A DNA stretch of 9,514 nucleotides from Betaproteobacteria bacterium (GCA_020049245.1 JAIFLB010000180.1:1-9514); one strand, 5' to 3'; numbered from the stretch's first letter, positions 1 through 6,537 are shown. Translations and numbers: made by a program. Notes: generated from the letters alone by a model not told the origin.

Positions 1-695
1 TCGCCAATCTCGATGCCGGCGGTTTGCTGGGGCCGCACATCCAGCCGCTGATGGCGCGCCTGACTGGTTTGTTGGGCAGCGGCCGGCATCCAGCGGAAGA
101 AGTCCGCAAGCGAATCAAGCTGATCCCGCTCGCAGCCCGCCGCGTGCCGCTGGAACAGTTCGCCGCCCTCGGTTCTGCGCTGTTGCGGCGCAAGCGGCTG
201 CGCATCGGCTATTACGCCAAATCGAACGATGCGCTCAGCGAGCGTGAGATTTCACCGCAACGCCTGGTGCACTACCGCGAGAACTGGTACCTCGATGCCT
301 GGTGCCATTTGCGCGGTGGCCTGCGCAGCTTCGCCGTGGATGGCGTGCGGCATGCCGAAGTGCTCGACACTGCGGCGCGCGAAGTGGCGGAAAAATCACT
401 CGACGCGATGCTCGGCGCCGGCTACGGCATCTTCTCCGGCCGCAAGCTGAACTGGGCGAAACTGCGCTTCAGTCCAGAACGCGCGCGCTGGGTGGCGCTC
501 GAACAATGGCACCCGAAACAGCGCGGCAAGCTGCTGAAGGACGGCGCTTATGTGCTTGAAATGCCTTATGCCGATGACCGCGAACTGGTGATGGATATCC
601 TGCGCCATGTGCCGGAGGTGGAAGTGCTGGAACCAGCCGAGTTGCGCGAAAAGGTGGTCGAGAAATTGCGTGCCGGGCTGGTGGGGATGAGTTGA
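1..695 (+). CDS. WYL-domain transcriptional regulator, C-terminal part (5' end outside window)
   Basis: The reading frame is open from base 3, so the gene starts upstream of the window; the TTG at 24 is not its start. The visible part carries the WYL domain, a ligand-sensing module usually joined to an N-terminal winged-helix DNA-binding domain (YafY/DeoR-like regulators); that N-terminal domain is not in the window. The signature is RENWYLDAWCHLR, followed by a charged strand (RSFAVDGVRHAEVL) and then the C-terminal extension domain (LRFSPERARWV, ending in ELREKVVEKLRAGL). The gene ends 18 bases before the convergent toxin gene, with no hairpin terminator visible between them. Known members often act as repressors or activators that respond to nucleotides or nucleic acid. 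The target and ligand here are unknown. Confidence 0.9.
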   Translation, partial: ANLDAGGLLGPHIQPLMARLTGLLGSGRHPAEEVRKRIKLIPLAARRVPLEQFAALGSALLRRKRLRIGYYAKSNDALSEREISPQRLVHYRENWYLDAWCHLRGGLRSFAVDGVRHAEVLDTAAREVAEKSLDAMLGAGYGIFSGRKLNWAKLRFSPERARWVALEQWHPKQRGKLLKDGAYVLEMPYADDRELVMDILRHVPEVEVLEPAELREKVVEKLRAGLVGMS

Positions 696-713
696 GCGCG
701 ACCGTAAACCACT

Positions 714-1046
714 TTATTCGCCGACCCGCAACAATCGCCGCATCAGCAATGTTTTCATGTCCCGCCGGCAATCGGCGACGATGTGCACATAAATTGTCGT
801 CTGCCGCACTTCGTAAATGATCCGATTTTTGCCTGTAATAAGCTGACGGTATTGCGCCAGATTGATTTCCTCCAGGGCCTCCGGGACAGGGCCGCTGAAC
901 GGAAATGTCTGCAGGTTATCGATGGCCGACTTGATCAATGCGTAACTCTCGAGCCATGCCGCGCGGCCGAATTGCCTAAGCAGATGGTGACGTAGATCCT
1001 GCAAATCCTGTTCCGCTGATTTCAGGATCACAACGGCATGATTCAT
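714..1046 (-). CDS. ParE/RelE-superfamily toxin of a type II toxin-antitoxin pair
   Basis: This 110-residue protein has the size and layout of the ParE branch: an N-terminal strand (AVVILKSAEQDLQDL), two helices, then YRQLITGKNRIIYEV and a final strand (IYVHIVADCRRD). The run of Tyr, Arg, Asn-Arg-Ile-Ile-Tyr and a closing Arg-rich segment is typical of the fold. Its ATG overlaps the stop codon of the upstream antitoxin gene in a 4-base ATGA (1043-1046), so the two are translationally coupled. ParE toxins usually poison gyrase and RelE toxins cleave ribosome-bound mRNA; the sequence does not settle which applies. The frame is intact, so the toxin is probably functional. Confidence 0.88.
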   Translation of the reverse strand: MNHAVVILKSAEQDLQDLRHHLLRQFGRAAWLESYALIKSAIDNLQTFPFSGPVPEALEEINLAQYRQLITGKNRIIYEVRQTTIYVHIVADCRRDMKTLLMRRLLRVGE

Positions 1047-1330
1047 GCCGGATCTCCGGCGCTCCTGTCCAGCGTGTCCAGATCGGCAAACACCGCATCG
1101 GCCGGACGGAAAGCACCTGCTTCGATCTGCTTGTTGCCCATCGCCAGCATTTTCAGCAGCGCCAGTGTTTCCTCGTTTTCCTGCCAGGACTTGATATCCA
1201 TCACCACCAGTTTTGCTTCGCCGTTTTGCGTTACCAAGAGCGGCTCACGGCACTCGGTCAGGGTTTTTACGATTTCGGCGGTGTGGCTTTTTAGATAGGA
1301 AATCGGTTTGATCTGATTGGCGTAGTCCAT
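1043..1330 (-). CDS. Phd/YefM-family antitoxin
   Basis: This 95-residue protein has the Phd/YefM N-terminal DNA-binding and dimerisation fold: IKPISYLKSHTAEIVKTL, then the family hallmark EPLLVTQNGEAKLVVMDIKSW. The C-terminal tail (from about residue 65, AMGNKQIEAGAFRPADAVFADLD) would be the toxin-wrapping segment. It lies directly upstream of the toxin gene with a 4-base overlap, the usual antitoxin-first order. A GGAG lies about 10 bases before the ATG. The likely role is to neutralise the toxin and, with it, repress the shared promoter; a promoter candidate with a direct repeat lies just upstream (1363-1391). Confidence 0.9.
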   Translation of the reverse strand: MDYANQIKPISYLKSHTAEIVKTLTECREPLLVTQNGEAKLVVMDIKSWQENEETLALLKMLAMGNKQIEAGAFRPADAVFADLDTLDRSAGDPA

Positions 1331-1362
1331 GCTTGTGGCGCTCCGGTATCTGGGTGAGACCG

Positions 1363-1391
1363 AATTTAGTCTTGATTAAGTCTCATCACAA
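1363..1391 (-). promoter_or_regulatory. Candidate promoter and operator of the toxin-antitoxin pair
   Basis: On the minus strand a -35-like TTGTGA (1386-1391) and a -10-like TAAATT (1363-1368) are separated by exactly 17 bases; each matches consensus at 4 of 6 positions. The spacer contains the direct repeat AGTCT (plus-strand 1368-1372 and 1379-1383), spaced 11 bases apart or about one helical turn. Arms TGAGAC (1355-1360) and GTCTCA (1380-1385) form a wider inverted repeat. Type II pairs are normally autoregulated, so an operator is expected here. The assignment is inference from position and pattern. Confidence 0.45.
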
Positions 1392-1405
1392 ACGGTATTT
1401 CTTAT

Positions 1406-2494
1406 TCACCCCAGCCGTTCCAGCAACACCTTCGCCGATCTTTCCGAGACCACCAGCACCAGCTTCATCATCGCCCGCGTCGCGCCGACGAACAGTTTGC
1501 GCACCGCGCGTTCGTCGAGCTGTTCGAAGTCGATTTCAGCGAACACGATGGCTGGCGCGGCCTGGCCCTTGAAGCGGTAGACCGATTCGAGCAGCACATC
1601 GCCCTCCGAATACAGCGGCTGGCCGAGCAGATCGTAGCGGCCGGTGAAGGTTTTCAGGCTATGTGGACCTAGTTGGGTGTAGGGGAAGAGCAGCGACTTC
1701 TCGCGTCCGCTGAAGCTGACCACGGCGATGTCGGCCTTCTTGTAGCCTTCGGCCAGACACTGGCGGATGCCTTCCTTGACCTGCTGCGCCAATTCGCCGC
1801 CGTCCCTGTAGGTCAGCACAACCAGTTCGGCGGCGTGCAGCGCGCCTTGCGCTTCAATCCGGAATTCGTCCGGCAGCAGGTTTTGCAGCATGCGCACGAC
1901 TGAACGCGGGCTGCGGAAATTGCTGTTCGCCGTCAGCCGCACCCAACCGGGCAGCGCCACCGGCGCGCGGCCATAGAGATTCTGCAAAGGGTCTTCCAGC
2001 CAGAGCGCACGTCCGCCCGGTTTCAGGTGACGCAATGCCAGGTCGCGCCAGGCTTCGGTGAAATCCTGGCCTTCGTCGACGATGACCGTGTCGAACAGGT
2101 CGCTGGCGTCGATCGGCAGTTCGGCGGCGCCGACAAGCAGGTTGTCGAATGCGTCGGACTGGCTGAAATCCGGTGTGATGCCGGCCGCGCGCAGGCGTTG
2201 GTCGCACAACATGTGCAAGGTGCAGGCCTGGCCGCCGGGCGGCGCGATGAGCTGGAAATGGTCCGCCAGCGGGCGGTTGTAGCAAAGATAGAGCGGCCGC
2301 AATCCCTGCTCGATGGCGGCGCGATATTCGGCCAGCGCCAGCTGCGTCTTGCCGGAGCCGGCGGTGCCGCTGACACGCAGCCGATAAGGTTCGAATTCGA
2401 GCTGTCGCGCCCACTGTGCCAGGCCGCCGGAAATCCGTGTCACCAGGCCACGGGCGCGGCCGATCAGCGCGCTGACATCGGTTTCCAGTTGCAC
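1406..2494 (-). CDS. UvrD/Rep-like superfamily 1 helicase or ATPase part, separated from its NERD part
   Basis: This 362-residue superfamily 1 helicase-type ATPase has Walker A GTAGSGKT at 43-50, Walker B with VDEGQDF at 139-145, a DPLQNLYG motif at 168-175, the NFRSP motif at 192-196 and the C-terminal VGATRA motif at 336-341. It would couple ATP hydrolysis to movement on or unwinding of nucleic acid. The only usable start near the N-terminus is GTG at 2494, preceded at 7 bases by AGGCG; the frame is closed by a stop at 2543-2545. The 31-base out-of-frame overlap with the NERD gene upstream looks like a break in one original gene, because NERD and this helicase type are usually fused in one chain. 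It may be re-initiated as a separate protein, or may be one of two halves of a damaged gene. Confidence 0.85.
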   Translation of the reverse strand: MQLETDVSALIGRARGLVTRISGGLAQWARQLEFEPYRLRVSGTAGSGKTQLALAEYRAAIEQGLRPLYLCYNRPLADHFQLIAPPGGQACTLHMLCDQRLRAAGITPDFSQSDAFDNLLVGAAELPIDASDLFDTVIVDEGQDFTEAWRDLALRHLKPGGRALWLEDPLQNLYGRAPVALPGWVRLTANSNFRSPRSVVRMLQNLLPDEFRIEAQGALHAAELVVLTYRDGGELAQQVKEGIRQCLAEGYKKADIAVVSFSGREKSLLFPYTQLGPHSLKTFTGRYDLLGQPLYSEGDVLLESVYRFKGQAAPAIVFAEIDFEQLDERAVRKLFVGATRAMMKLVLVVSERSAKVLLERLG

Positions 2495-3012
2495 GATGCA
2501 TCGCCTGGCGGCAGTATCTGGCGAATGATCCGCGCCAACTGATCACGGCGGCGGGCATCGACAATGCGTTCCGGGGCGATGCCGGCCGTTTCGACTTGCT
2601 TGACCTGGTAATCCGGGCAATACAACAGGCTTTCCAGACGCACGTCACGGCAGCCCGGGCGGGCGTACAACTTGCTCTGCAATGCGGCCACGCTGCGTGC
2701 CATCTGGATCGGCACGCTCTTGGTCTTCTCGGCGTAGCGCTTTTTCAGACCGTCTTCGCCTTCTTCCAGAAAACCGCTCTTCTGCTCGATCAGCAGCAGA
2801 TCACCGGCCTGATTGACGACCACGAAATCGATCTCGCCATAGACCGAATAGCCGTGTTCCAGTCGCGTCCAATGCACCGCGTGGTAGACCGTGTAGTCAT
2901 CCGGCAATGCCTCCGACAACGCGGTCAGTGTTTCGATTTCGCGTCCCGCAGCGCTGTTGAGCGCGCTACTGTGGGCACACTCGCGCCAGCCGTCGGGGAC
3001 GATCAAGGCCAT
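2464..3012 (-). CDS. NERD-domain (nuclease-related) protein part
   Basis: This 182-residue reading frame has a NERD domain over roughly residues 20-110. GEIDFVVV (59-66, Asp62) and LLIEQKSG (73-80, Glu76 and Lys78) form the D...ExK arrangement of the restriction-endonuclease-like fold, and Glu25 sits in the N-terminal helix. The N-terminus MALIVPDGWRE is followed by a conserved YHAVHWTR segment. The start lies 7 bases after the pyrC stop, suggesting co-transcription. The last residues (ASCNWKPMSAR) look like out-of-frame sequence after the break; the following coding sequence continues in another frame as the helicase. DNA processing is the usual suggestion for this family; the substrate is unknown. 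Confidence 0.82.
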   Translation of the reverse strand: MALIVPDGWRECAHSSALNSAAGREIETLTALSEALPDDYTVYHAVHWTRLEHGYSVYGEIDFVVVNQAGDLLLIEQKSGFLEEGEDGLKKRYAEKTKSVPIQMARSVAALQSKLYARPGCRDVRLESLLYCPDYQVKQVETAGIAPERIVDARRRDQLARIIRQILPPGDASCNWKPMSAR

Positions 3013-3019
3013 GCCGGGT

Positions 3020-4054
3020 TCAATCCATCCGCAGCCGCCAAGCCACCGTTTCCCCCGCCCGCAGCGGTACGACGCCCGAAGGATGGTCGGCGCTGACCGA
3101 CGTGGGTTCCCGGATCAGCGTGATCTGCTCGCTATTTCGCGGCAGGCGGTAGAAATCCGCTCCGTGGAAGCTGGCGAAAGCTTCCAGCCGGTCGAGCGCG
3201 CCGGCGTGTTCGAATGCCTCGGCATACAACCCCAGCGCAGCATGCGCGGTGTAGATGCCGGCGCAGCCGCAGGCGGCTTCCTTGGTGTGTCTGGTGTGTG
3301 GCGCGCTGTCGGTACCGAGGAAGAACTTCGGGTTGCCGGAAATGGCCGCCTCGATCAATGCATGTCGATGTGTTTCGCGCTTCAACACCGGCAGGCAGTA
3401 GTAATGCGGCCGCATGCCGCCCTGGAACATGGCATTGCGGTTGTAAAGCAGGTGATGCGCGGTAATCGTGGCGGCGACATTGGCCGGCGCGGCGGTGACG
3501 AACTCGGCCGCCTGGTGCGTGGTGATGTGTTCCAGCACGATTTTCAGGTTCGGCAGTCGGCGCAGCAGCGGCGTCAGCACGCGGTCGATGAACACTGCTT
3601 CACGGTCGAAGATGTCGACTTCCGGATCGGTGACTTCACCATGCAACAACAAGGGCATGCCGATTTCCTGCATCACTTCGAGCACGTCCTCGACTTTGTG
3701 GATGTCGCTGACGCCGGAATCGGAATTGGTGGTAGCGCCCGCCGGGTAGTACTTCACCGCCTGCACAATGCCGCTGGCATGCGCATGCGCCACGTCAGAC
3801 GGATCGGTGTTGTCGGTCAGATACAGCGTCATCAGCGGGTTGAAGGCCAAGCCGGCGGGGAGTGCGGCCAGAATGCGGCTGCGATAGGCCTGGGCATCGG
3901 CCAGCGTGCGCACCGGCGGTTTCAGGTTCGGCATCACGATGGCGCGGGCGAACTGGCGCGCGGTATCCGGCAGCACGGCGGCCAGCATGTCGCCATCGCG
4001 CAAATGCAGGTGCCAGTCGTCAGGGCGGGTGAGGGTGAGTGTTTGCAGGGTCAT
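3020..4054 (-). CDS. pyrC: Dihydroorotase, class II (PyrC)
   Basis: It catalyses reversible cyclisation of N-carbamoyl-L-aspartate to L-dihydroorotate, the third step of de novo pyrimidine synthesis, in the cytoplasm. At 344 residues it is close to the E. coli enzyme. The two-zinc amidohydrolase site is complete: HLH at 15-17 in DDWHLHLRDG, the Lys to be carboxylated at 101 (AVKYYPAGATTNS), His138 (LLLHGEVT), His176 (LEHITTH) and the catalytic Asp249 (LGTDSAPH). It lies 9 bases after rsmI and 7 bases before the NERD gene, so it is probably read in one transcript with both. The A-rich stretch before the ATG (AAAAAAGAACC) is only a weak ribosome binding site, which fits coupling to rsmI. Confidence 0.98.
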   Translation of the reverse strand: MTLQTLTLTRPDDWHLHLRDGDMLAAVLPDTARQFARAIVMPNLKPPVRTLADAQAYRSRILAALPAGLAFNPLMTLYLTDNTDPSDVAHAHASGIVQAVKYYPAGATTNSDSGVSDIHKVEDVLEVMQEIGMPLLLHGEVTDPEVDIFDREAVFIDRVLTPLLRRLPNLKIVLEHITTHQAAEFVTAAPANVAATITAHHLLYNRNAMFQGGMRPHYYCLPVLKRETHRHALIEAAISGNPKFFLGTDSAPHTRHTKEAACGCAGIYTAHAALGLYAEAFEHAGALDRLEAFASFHGADFYRLPRNSEQITLIREPTSVSADHPSGVVPLRAGETVAWRLRMD

Positions 4055-4063
4055 GGTTCTTTT

Positions 4064-4092
4064 TTAAGCGTCAGTGTTCTTAAGCGTCAATG
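4064..4092. repeat. Short direct repeat at the 3' end of rsmI
   Basis: TTAAGCGTCA occurs at 4064-4073 and again at 4080-4089; extended to 13 bases (4064-4076, 4080-4092) there is one mismatch. The spacing is 16 bases. On the minus strand the second copy lies within the last codons and the first contains the TAA stop. It could be a small duplication that extended the C-terminus of RsmI; no function is implied. Confidence 0.6.
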
Positions 4093-4930
4093 CGAGGTCG
4101 TACAAGGCATTTTTGCGCGCCCCGGTGATGCGCGCGGCGAGGTGCGCCGCCTGTTTCAGCGGCAGTTCTTCCAGCAGAATTTCCAGGATGCGTTGCGCTT
4201 CCACATCGCTTTCGTCAGCCTGTGCCGGCGGCGGGCCAATCACCAGCACAAACTCGCCACGCCGATGGTTGTCATCCGCCGCCAGCCAGGCCGGCGCGTC
4301 GGCCAGCGTGCAGGCGTGCAGTTGCTCGAATTTCTTGGTCAGTTCGCGGGCGAACAAAATCGAGCGTTCGCCGCCCAGCGTCGCCAGCAGGTCATCGATG
4401 GTTTCCTCGATCCGGTGCGGCGCTTCATAGAAAACCAGCGCATCCGGCCGCGTCGCCAGTTCTTGCAACGCTTTCCGGCGCGCGGCGGGCTTGGCCGGCA
4501 AAAAGCCGTGGAACAACCAGGCGCCTTCGATGCCGGCTACCGACAACGCGGTGGCCACCGCGCTTGGTCCGGGGATCGGGGTGATCTCGAAGCCGGCGGC
4601 GCGCACCGCATTGACCAGCCGCGCGCCGGGATCGGAAATGCCCGGCGTGCCGGCATCCGACACATAGGCGACGCTTTTGCCTTCACGCAATGCTTCGATC
4701 AGTCGGGCGGCGGCAGCTTGTTCGTTGTGGTCGTGCAGCGGCGTCAGCTTGCCGGCCTGAATCTGTTGCGTGTTGAGCAGGCCTTGCGTGGTGCGGGTGT
4801 CTTCCGCCGCGATGATGTCGGCGGTTTTCAGAACGTCGAGCGCGCGCTGGCTGAGATCGCGCAGATTACCGATCGGTGTGGCGACGATGTGCAGAACGCC
4901 GGGGCGGGCCGGCTGGGAGGCATCGAACAT
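4064..4930 (-). CDS. rsmI: 16S rRNA (cytidine-1402 2'-O)-methyltransferase (RsmI)
   Basis: It methylates the 2'-O of C1402 in 16S rRNA, at the ribosomal P site, using S-adenosylmethionine. The 288-residue protein shows the TP-methylase fold motifs in order: VATPIGNLRDLSQRAL near the N-terminus, AAEDTRTT, HDHNE, VSDAGTPGISDPG, PGPSAVATALS, GFLPAKPAARR, YEAPHRI, ARELTKKFEQ and the C-terminal ARITGARKNALYDLAL. It is complete and close to the E. coli length. It is divergent from yraN across a 73-base intergenic region, as in many proteobacteria. It appears to be the first gene of the minus-strand run with pyrC and the NERD/helicase genes. No confident promoter could be placed in the divergent gap. 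Confidence 0.97.
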   Translation of the reverse strand: MFDASQPARPGVLHIVATPIGNLRDLSQRALDVLKTADIIAAEDTRTTQGLLNTQQIQAGKLTPLHDHNEQAAAARLIEALREGKSVAYVSDAGTPGISDPGARLVNAVRAAGFEITPIPGPSAVATALSVAGIEGAWLFHGFLPAKPAARRKALQELATRPDALVFYEAPHRIEETIDDLLATLGGERSILFARELTKKFEQLHACTLADAPAWLAADDNHRRGEFVLVIGPPPAQADESDVEAQRILEILLEELPLKQAAHLAARITGARKNALYDLALTLKNTDA

Positions 4931-5003
4931 GGCGTTGAAATCGGAAATTCAGTCATTTCGTTTGATACTTCGGGCGAGCAGTGTAACGAAACGGGGAAAT
5001 TCA

Positions 5004-5319
5004 ATGCATAAAGGCGGGTTGAATACCGGCGCGGCGGCGGAACAGGTTGCAGCGGATTATCTGGTGCGGCAGGGGTTGATACTGGTGGCGCGCAACTTTC
5101 GTTGTCGTGGAGACGCTGGTGTTCGTCGAAGTCCGCTCCCGTTCGCGGTCGGATTTCGGCGGCGCGGCAGCAAGCATTACCGCCAGCAAGCAGGCCCGCA
5201 TCATCCTGGCGGCACGGCATTATCTGGCACAGCATTCGATGGATGCGCCTTGCCGTTTTGATGCGGTGCTTCTGCAAGCCGGCCAGCTGCAATGGCTGCC
5301 GGCGGCCTTTGAAACCTGA
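5004..5319 (+). pseudogene. yraN: YraN-family (UPF0102) protein, disrupted by an internal frameshifting deletion
   Basis: The first frame from ATG 5004 encodes a typical YraN N-terminus (AAEQVAADYLVRQGLILVARNFRCR). It then runs out of frame at about 5109. A second frame from about 5107 encodes the rest: ETLVFVEVRSRS, FGGAAASITASKQARII and CRFDAVLLQ...LQWLPAAF, ending at TGA 5317-5319. YraN proteins are about 120-130 residues with a restriction-endonuclease-like fold, and between FRCR and ETLVFVEV they normally carry a GGEIDLI-type segment of about 11 residues holding a presumed catalytic Asp. That segment is absent; one base lies between the two framed parts, consistent with loss of about 32 bases. 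Re-initiation at GTG 5107 would give only a 70-residue fragment without the motif. Function of the family is poorly defined. Confidence 0.87.
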
Positions 5320-5328
5320 TCCCACAAA

Positions 5329-5349
5329 CCTGAAGCAGGCGGCTTCAGG
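5329..5349. promoter_or_regulatory. Inverted repeat upstream of the SIS-domain gene
   Basis: CCTGAAGC (5329-5336) pairs perfectly with GCTTCAGG (5342-5349) around a 5-base loop. It begins 10 bases after the yraN stop and ends 9 bases before a TATAAT box, so it covers the -35 position of that promoter candidate. No T-tract follows, so an operator or RNA hairpin is as plausible as a terminator. Confidence 0.4.
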
Positions 5350-5358
5350 GGGCATCGC

Positions 5359-5364
5359 TATAAT
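5359..5364 (+). promoter_or_regulatory. Candidate -10 box for the SIS-domain gene
   Basis: A perfect TATAAT in the context GCTATAATCG lies 29 bases before the ATG at 5394. No good -35 hexamer is found 16-18 bases upstream (CAGGCG at 5336-5341 is poor). If used, the leader would be about 23 bases, T-rich, and without a Shine-Dalgarno sequence. It would make the SIS gene independent of yraN transcription. Confidence 0.45.
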
Positions 5365-5393
5365 CGGCGCCGGTTTTTTAATTTTCCGCCACC

Positions 5394-5972
5394 ATGACAC
5401 TCAATCAGCGCATTCAGGATCAATTCCAGACCAGCGTGCACACCCTGGTGGATGCGGTCGATTTGCTCACTGAGCCGATCGGCGAGTCGGTTCAGCTGCT
5501 GACGGATTGCCTGATGCACGCAGGCAAGATTCTCATCTGCGGTAACGGCGCTTCAGGCTTGTTGGCGGAATATGTGGCGGCCATCCTGACCGACAAGCTG
5601 GATCGGGATCGTCCCGGTCTGGCCGCCATCGCGCTGGCTGGCGGAGCGGTATCAGGCCAATCGGCGGACCCGGCGAACCCGGTATTTGCGCGTCAGGTTT
5701 CGACACTCGGGCAGCCAGGCGATGTGCTGTTGGCCATTTCCTCCTTTGGCATGTCGCCCGCCGTCATCGAAGCGGTGCGCGTGGCGCAGGCGCGAGATAT
5801 TCGGGTGGTCGCGCTGGTGGGCGGCGATGGCGGCGCGCTGGCGGAAATACTGGGCGAGAACGATGTGCTGATTTGCGCGCCAGCCGATTCACCCGCACGC
5901 ATTCATGAAACTCTTTTGCTCACCATTCACTCTTTGTGCGATGGTATCGATTACTTGTTATTGGGATCCTGA
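5394..5972 (+). CDS. SIS-domain protein of the GmhA/DiaA type, with altered active-site residues
   Basis: This 192-residue protein spans a single SIS (sugar isomerase) domain: KILICGNGASG at 45-55, GLAAIAL at 75-81, QPGDVLLAIS at 107-116, RVVAL, and the C-terminal ARIHETLLLTIHSLCDGID. Its place after yraN and before a BON lipoprotein is that of diaA (yraO), whose product binds DnaA and helps start replication. GmhA and most DiaA-like proteins read GNGGSAADAQHFAAEL in the first motif; here it is GNGASGLLAEYVAAIL, so the metal-site His and Glu of GmhA are replaced by Tyr60 and Ile64. ISTSGNS is likewise ISSFGMS (115-121). This argues against phosphoheptose isomerase activity and for a binding or regulatory role. 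No Shine-Dalgarno is seen before ATG 5394. Confidence 0.85.
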   Translation: MTLNQRIQDQFQTSVHTLVDAVDLLTEPIGESVQLLTDCLMHAGKILICGNGASGLLAEYVAAILTDKLDRDRPGLAAIALAGGAVSGQSADPANPVFARQVSTLGQPGDVLLAISSFGMSPAVIEAVRVAQARDIRVVALVGGDGGALAEILGENDVLICAPADSPARIHETLLLTIHSLCDGIDYLLLGS

Positions 5973-5975
5973 CTC

Positions 5976-6532
5976 ATGAAAAAACATCAGCGGGTTTGAC
6001 CATGGCATCTCTCAGCGGCTGCGTGCCGGTGGTGGCCGGTGGCATCGGCGCCGGCATCCTGATGGCGGAAGACCGTCGCACCGCAGGCACCTACCTGATT
6101 GATGAAGAAATTGAATTGAAAGCCTCCAGCCGGATACGCGAGAGCTTTGGCGACAATACCCGTGTCTACGTCACCAGCTTCAATCGCCGTGTGCTGCTCG
6201 CCGGCGCGGTGCCAGATGCGGATGTACGGGCAAAAGTCGAGGAACTCACTCTGGCCGTGCCGAATGTGCGCGCGATCCAGAATGAACTGGCAATTGGCAA
6301 AGTCAGCTCTTTCGCCACGCGCACATCGGATACTTACATCACGACCAAGGTGAAAGCGCGTTTCCTGGATGACGCGCGCTTCAATGCGCATCACGTCAAA
6401 GTTGTCACCGAATCCGGCACCGTTTATCTGATGGGCGTGGTCAAGCGCGAAGAGGCCGCTGCCGCCGCCGAAGTCACGGCGCGTACCGCCGGTGTTTCAA
6501 AAGTGGTGAAAGTCTTCGAATACATGGACTGA
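5976..6532 (+). CDS. BON-domain outer-membrane lipoprotein (DolP/YraP-like), signal peptide out of frame
   Basis: The mature part begins at Cys (codon 6020-6022) in the lipobox SLSGC and holds two BON domains: one over DEEIELKASSRI...VRAIQNELAIG and one over SDTYITTKVKARFLDD...VVKVFEYMD. The mature length is about 170 residues, like E. coli DolP, an outer-membrane lipoprotein supporting envelope integrity. The expected start is ATG 5976, three bases after the SIS stop, but ATGAAAAAACATCAG reads M K K H Q R V stop. One extra A in the A6 run (5979-5984) gives MKKTSAGLTMASLSGC, which leads into the lipobox. The uninterrupted frame also reaches a GTG at 5936 inside the SIS gene, but that start puts HEKTS between a hydrophobic stretch and the lipobox. 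The start is therefore unsettled; the mature protein is clear. Confidence 0.85.
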
Positions 6533-6537
6533 CCCTG

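Noticed and set aside
1854..2648. A 264-codon minus-strand frame spanning the NERD/helicase junction
   Set aside because: It is the third frame of the same strand. Its product is Arg/Ala/Pro-rich, without motifs, while the Walker A and B motifs are in the other frame.
4931..5003. Promoters in the rsmI/yraN divergent gap
   Set aside because: TTGAAA (4935-4940) and GATACT (4964-4969) are present on the plus strand, but the 23-base spacing is too long. The minus-strand pairs also have wrong spacing.
2957..5011. A 684-codon plus-strand open frame across pyrC and rsmI
   Set aside because: It lies opposite two clearly conserved genes in GC-rich DNA, where antisense frames often stay open. Its translation is rich in Arg, Gln, Gly and His, with no recognisable domain or ribosome binding site.
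5936..5975. GTG 5936 as the start of the BON lipoprotein
   Set aside because: It overlaps the SIS gene by 37 bases and inserts HEKTS between the hydrophobic stretch and the lipobox. It remains a fallback if the A-tract is truly A6.
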